A program made the position numbers and the translations under genes. Shown here piece by piece: positions 8,117-9,420 of a stretch of DNA of 9,420 nt. Origin of the DNA: Candidatus Colicola caccequi (GTDB lineage: Bacteria; Bacteroidota; Bacteroidia; Bacteroidales; Paludibacteraceae). Positions within the stretch are counted from its first letter, which is position 1; every line of letters begins with the position of its first letter. Under the pieces are notes generated by a model. The model was not told the origin of the DNA and did no database searches. It worked only from the letters and a program-made list of their open reading frames with translations. Location: NCBI GenBank assembly GCA_018065205.1, contig JAGHTR010000163.1:1-9420 (forward strand), in the 5' to 3' direction.

Positions 8117-8187
8117 GCTATTGGCTGGGACTAATTACGCTCCGCGTCAGTTTACGTTTGCGTTAATCAGTTTACGTTTGCGTTCAA
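8117..8187 (+). repeat. Intergenic repeat block, diverged copy of the 76-base repeat at 9274-9420
   Basis: The block reads GCTATTGGCTGGG, then ACGCTCCGCGT, then two direct copies of CAGTTTACGTTTGCGTT with a 20-base period (8148-8164 and 8168-8184). The same order of elements (GCTGTTGGCTTGG, ACGC-3 bases-GCGT, AGTTTACGTTTGCGTT) occurs at 9282-9330. It is therefore a diverged copy of the right-hand repeat, in the same orientation, on the other side of the cassette. Confidence 0.75.
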
Positions 8188-8323
8188 ATTTAAACAACAA
8201 CTAAAAATCCGTACCAAATTAACCTAATTGTATGTATAACAGAGACTTATATAACGAACTTTTACGGCTAAACAAGACTTTCCCTGTTCAAACAATTACT
8301 ACAACCTTCTAACCTTTTGACGT

Positions 8324-8400
8324 ATTGGCGGATTGGCGGAATGGTAAATGCATGTGTACTATTGAGTTATGTTAATCCGCCATTCTGCCACTGGCGGATT
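8324..8400. repeat. TGGCGGATT repeats with a 9-bp perfect hairpin
   Basis: ATTGGCGG occurs twice in tandem (8324-8339). TGGCGGATT is then found at 8326-8334 and 8392-8400, with its complement AATCCGCCA at 8374-8382. The last two form a perfect 9-bp stem with a 9-base loop (8383-8391). The first copy could pair with the middle one instead, giving two mutually exclusive hairpins. No gene follows closely, so it may be a dispersed intergenic element more than a switch. Confidence 0.6.
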
Positions 8401-8470
8401 GTGAATCACAAAAAACGACTCTATCCCCCTACCTCTCGTTTCCCACTTTCTTGCACTCCAATGCACAAAA

Positions 8471-8502
8471 AAGCGATAATATCGTTACTGATATTACCGC
8501 TT
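8471..8502 (-). terminator. Intrinsic terminator of the minus-strand cassette
   Basis: AAGCG and TAATATC (8471-8475 and 8477-8483) pair with GATATTA and CGCTT (8490-8496 and 8498-8502), with one mismatch and a six-base loop. On the minus strand the stem is followed by a run of six T's (complement of 8467-8472), 23 bases beyond the stop codon of the DUF6169-like gene. The plus strand has a weaker T-rich tail (8508-8513), so it might also stop readthrough from rodA. Confidence 0.75.
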
Positions 8503-8524
8503 AAAATATTTTTGTAAGTCATAT

Positions 8525-9010
8525 TTAATGCTCTGCTAAGAAATCATAGAAGATTTGAACAATCTCATCATGCTCAGGATTATCCTTTCTTAAGATTAAT
8601 CCATAATAATAGTCAACTCCTTTATTATCTTGACTATGATAAGTGTTTAGCGTGTACTTGAAATTAGCTTCTGCCGTGCTAAACCAACTACTAAATAGTC
8701 GGGCCCTAAATGATTGTTTTTGGTCATTAACATCGCAAATATACAAGACTGCCGACTCACTAACATGATTAAAGAAATCTTCAATAATCGCAATAATGGT
8801 CTGCCCTATTAATGGGTCTTTACTTTGAGGTTTGTCTTGATCAACTACGTAAAGGTAATAGCCGTCTTTATCTACAATAAATATGTCATGGGAAAAGCCT
8901 ACCAAGTAGCGAACATTGCCCGCCGTTACAAAACTAACGGACATTTCATCCACCGGCACAACCTGATAAGGAGCAACCCTATTTATATCCTCTACTGATA
9001 GAAACGCCAT
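8525..9010 (-). CDS. Hypothetical protein resembling DUF6169
   Basis: This 161-residue soluble protein has no signal peptide or membrane helix. Visible features are a YxV...F/Y-x-V-x-F beta-like N-terminal region (15-55), TIIAIIEDFF (71-80), and a central motif LYICDxxDxxQxxRxRLFxxWF (89-110). The tail RKDNPEHDEIVQIFYDFL (141-158) follows. From memory this pattern matches DUF6169 proteins, which are found mainly in Bacteroidota and have no known function; I could not check this. ATG at 9010 lies three bases after the stop of a 39-codon gene, so the two are very probably translated from one message. A terminator follows at 8471-8502. The gene is visibly richer in A and T than the mre operon, which could mean transfer. 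No enzymatic motif is recognised. Confidence 0.8.
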   Translation of the reverse strand: MAFLSVEDINRVAPYQVVPVDEMSVSFVTAGNVRYLVGFSHDIFIVDKDGYYLYVVDQDKPQSKDPLIGQTIIAIIEDFFNHVSESAVLYICDVNDQKQSFRARLFSSWFSTAEANFKYTLNTYHSQDNKGVDYYYGLILRKDNPEHDEIVQIFYDFLAEH

Positions 9011-9013
9011 GGC

Positions 9014-9133
9014 TTATAAAGACATAGATGCCAACTTAATTTTCATTTGTGCCTCCATAGCTGCCTTCATATCCAACATGCGTTGTCGAGCGGCTCGCTT
9101 TTCCTCTAAAGAATTGTACTTAATTGCTGTCAT
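9014..9133 (-). CDS. 39-residue basic helical peptide, first gene of the DUF6169-like cassette
   Basis: ATG at 9133 opens a 39-codon frame ending in TAA at 9014-9016. The peptide starts MTAIKYNSLEEKRAARQR and continues with a methionine- and lysine-rich stretch. The pattern of E/K/R and A/L/M suggests one long amphipathic, charged helix (about residues 8-37). Support for it being real comes from a full promoter 27 bases upstream (9161-9192), the three-base gap to the next gene, and the lack of any other start between promoter and the DUF6169-like ATG. There is no signal peptide. I do not recognise a family. It may be a partner, leader or regulator of the next protein; an antitoxin- or adaptor-like role is only a guess. 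Confidence 0.65.
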   Translation of the reverse strand: MTAIKYNSLEEKRAARQRMLDMKAAMEAQMKIKLASMSL

Positions 9134-9160
9134 AATTGTATCTATTTGCGTTTCGCGACG

Positions 9161-9192
9161 CAAAAGTACTATTTTTTTTTGATATATGCAAA
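9161..9192 (-). promoter_or_regulatory. Bacteroidota-type promoter of the small peptide/DUF6169-like cassette
   Basis: On the minus strand TTTG (9189-9192), a 20-base spacer and TACTTTTG (9161-9168) match the -33/-7 consensus with the same spacing as the two promoters at 2651-2718. The -7 box is 27 bases ahead of the ATG at 9133. The short leader contains GCGT...ACGC around TCGCGA (9143-9156), a small inverted repeat that could be an operator or a weak hairpin. Confidence 0.8.
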
Positions 9193-9230
9193 TAAAAATG
9201 ACAACTTCAGGAAGAAATTGTCATTTTTAT
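9192..9230. terminator. 13-bp perfect hairpin next to the cassette promoter, probable bidirectional terminator
   Basis: ATAAAAATGACAA (9192-9204) is fully complementary to TTGTCATTTTTAT (9218-9230), with a 13-base loop that itself contains CTTC/GAAG. A or T runs on both sides make it terminator-like in either direction. Its left end touches the -33 box of the cassette promoter. It may insulate the cassette from transcripts entering from the right, or a protein bound to it could influence the promoter. Confidence 0.6.
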
Positions 9231-9273
9231 AACGAGTATCCATCAACTTTTGCGAGGTTGTTTCTTCTACGAT

Positions 9274-9420
9274 ACCTGCGGTGCTGTTGGCTTGGACCTT
9301 TACGCGTAGCGTTAGTTTACGTTTGCGTTTACGTTTACGTTAGTCAATTACCTGCGGTGCTGTTGCCTTTAGCCTTTACGCTCCGCGTTAGTTTACGTTT
9401 ACGTTAATCCGTTTGCGTTT
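9274..9420 (+). repeat. Tandem 76-base repeat with GTTTAC/GTTTGC hexamers, running off the right edge
   Basis: Two copies begin with ACCTGCGGTGCTGTTG at 9274 and 9350, giving a 76-base period. Each goes on with a ccTTTACGC element, ACGC-3 bases-GCGT (loop GTA in the first copy, TCC in the second), and then runs of GTTTAC and GTTTGC hexamers. The second copy is cut by the window end. No credible gene lies here; an open frame at 9186-9407 just follows the repeats. Confidence 0.8.

Larger units (their letters stand above)
8067..8524. other. 458-base intergenic stretch with repeats, between convergent genes
   Basis: No credible gene is seen between rodA and the convergent DUF6169-like gene. The stretch holds a run of seven G's (8105-8111), a GTTTACGTTTGCGTT repeat block (8117-8187), a TGGCGGATT repeat with a hairpin (8324-8400) and the terminator of the minus-strand cassette (8471-8502). 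Bases 8188-8320 are A+T-rich and show no structure that I can name. A 66-codon open frame at 8317-8517 crosses both hairpins and is judged not to be a gene. No clear intrinsic terminator for rodA was found here. Confidence 0.7.

Noticed and set aside
8153..8180. TACGTTTG boxes at 8153 and 8173 as promoters
   Set aside because: They match the -7 element but no TTTG lies about 20 bases upstream and no plus-strand gene follows.
8317..8517. 66-codon plus-strand open frame in the intergenic region
   Set aside because: It runs through two hairpins and a terminator, has no promoter with correct spacing, and its translation shows no family resemblance.
9186..9407. 73-codon plus-strand open frame at the right edge
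   Set aside because: It is built from the 13-bp hairpin and the tandem repeat; the repetitive valine/tyrosine/arginine tail is a reading of hexamer repeats.

Overview
The window looks like a chromosomal segment of a Bacteroidota member, most likely a Bacteroidales species. The reasons are the protein style of every recognisable gene, the absence of clear Shine-Dalgarno sequences, and three promoters that fit the Bacteroidota pattern (TTTG, exactly 20 bases, then TAnnTTTG). The promoters sit 24 to 27 bases ahead of the start codons they serve, which makes them useful for choosing starts.

Region 1 (1-2625, minus strand) holds two genes transcribed leftward. The first is a FeoB-type metal transporter core with both gate regions but no GTPase domain. 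After a 15-base gap comes an RND/MMPL-family membrane protein that runs off the left edge. Region 2 (2626-2742) is a compact divergent control region with two back-to-back promoters.

Region 3 (2743-8066, plus strand) is the cell-shape and wall-elongation operon mreB-mreC-mreD-mrdA(PBP2)-rodA. Its last four genes overlap or nearly overlap. MreB filaments, the MreC/MreD membrane scaffold, the RodA glycan polymerase and the PBP2 transpeptidase together form the elongasome. A terminator-like hairpin with six T's lies inside the first codons of mreC and could lower expression of everything after mreB.

Region 4 (8067-9420) is accessory-looking, visibly richer in A and T, and full of short repeats. 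It contains a self-contained minus-strand cassette: promoter, a 39-residue peptide gene, a 161-residue protein resembling DUF6169 (3 bases later), and a hairpin terminator. The cassette lies between copies of a GTTTACGTTTGCGTT-type intergenic repeat, which forms a 76-base tandem array at the right edge. No tRNA, rRNA, CRISPR array or transposase was seen.
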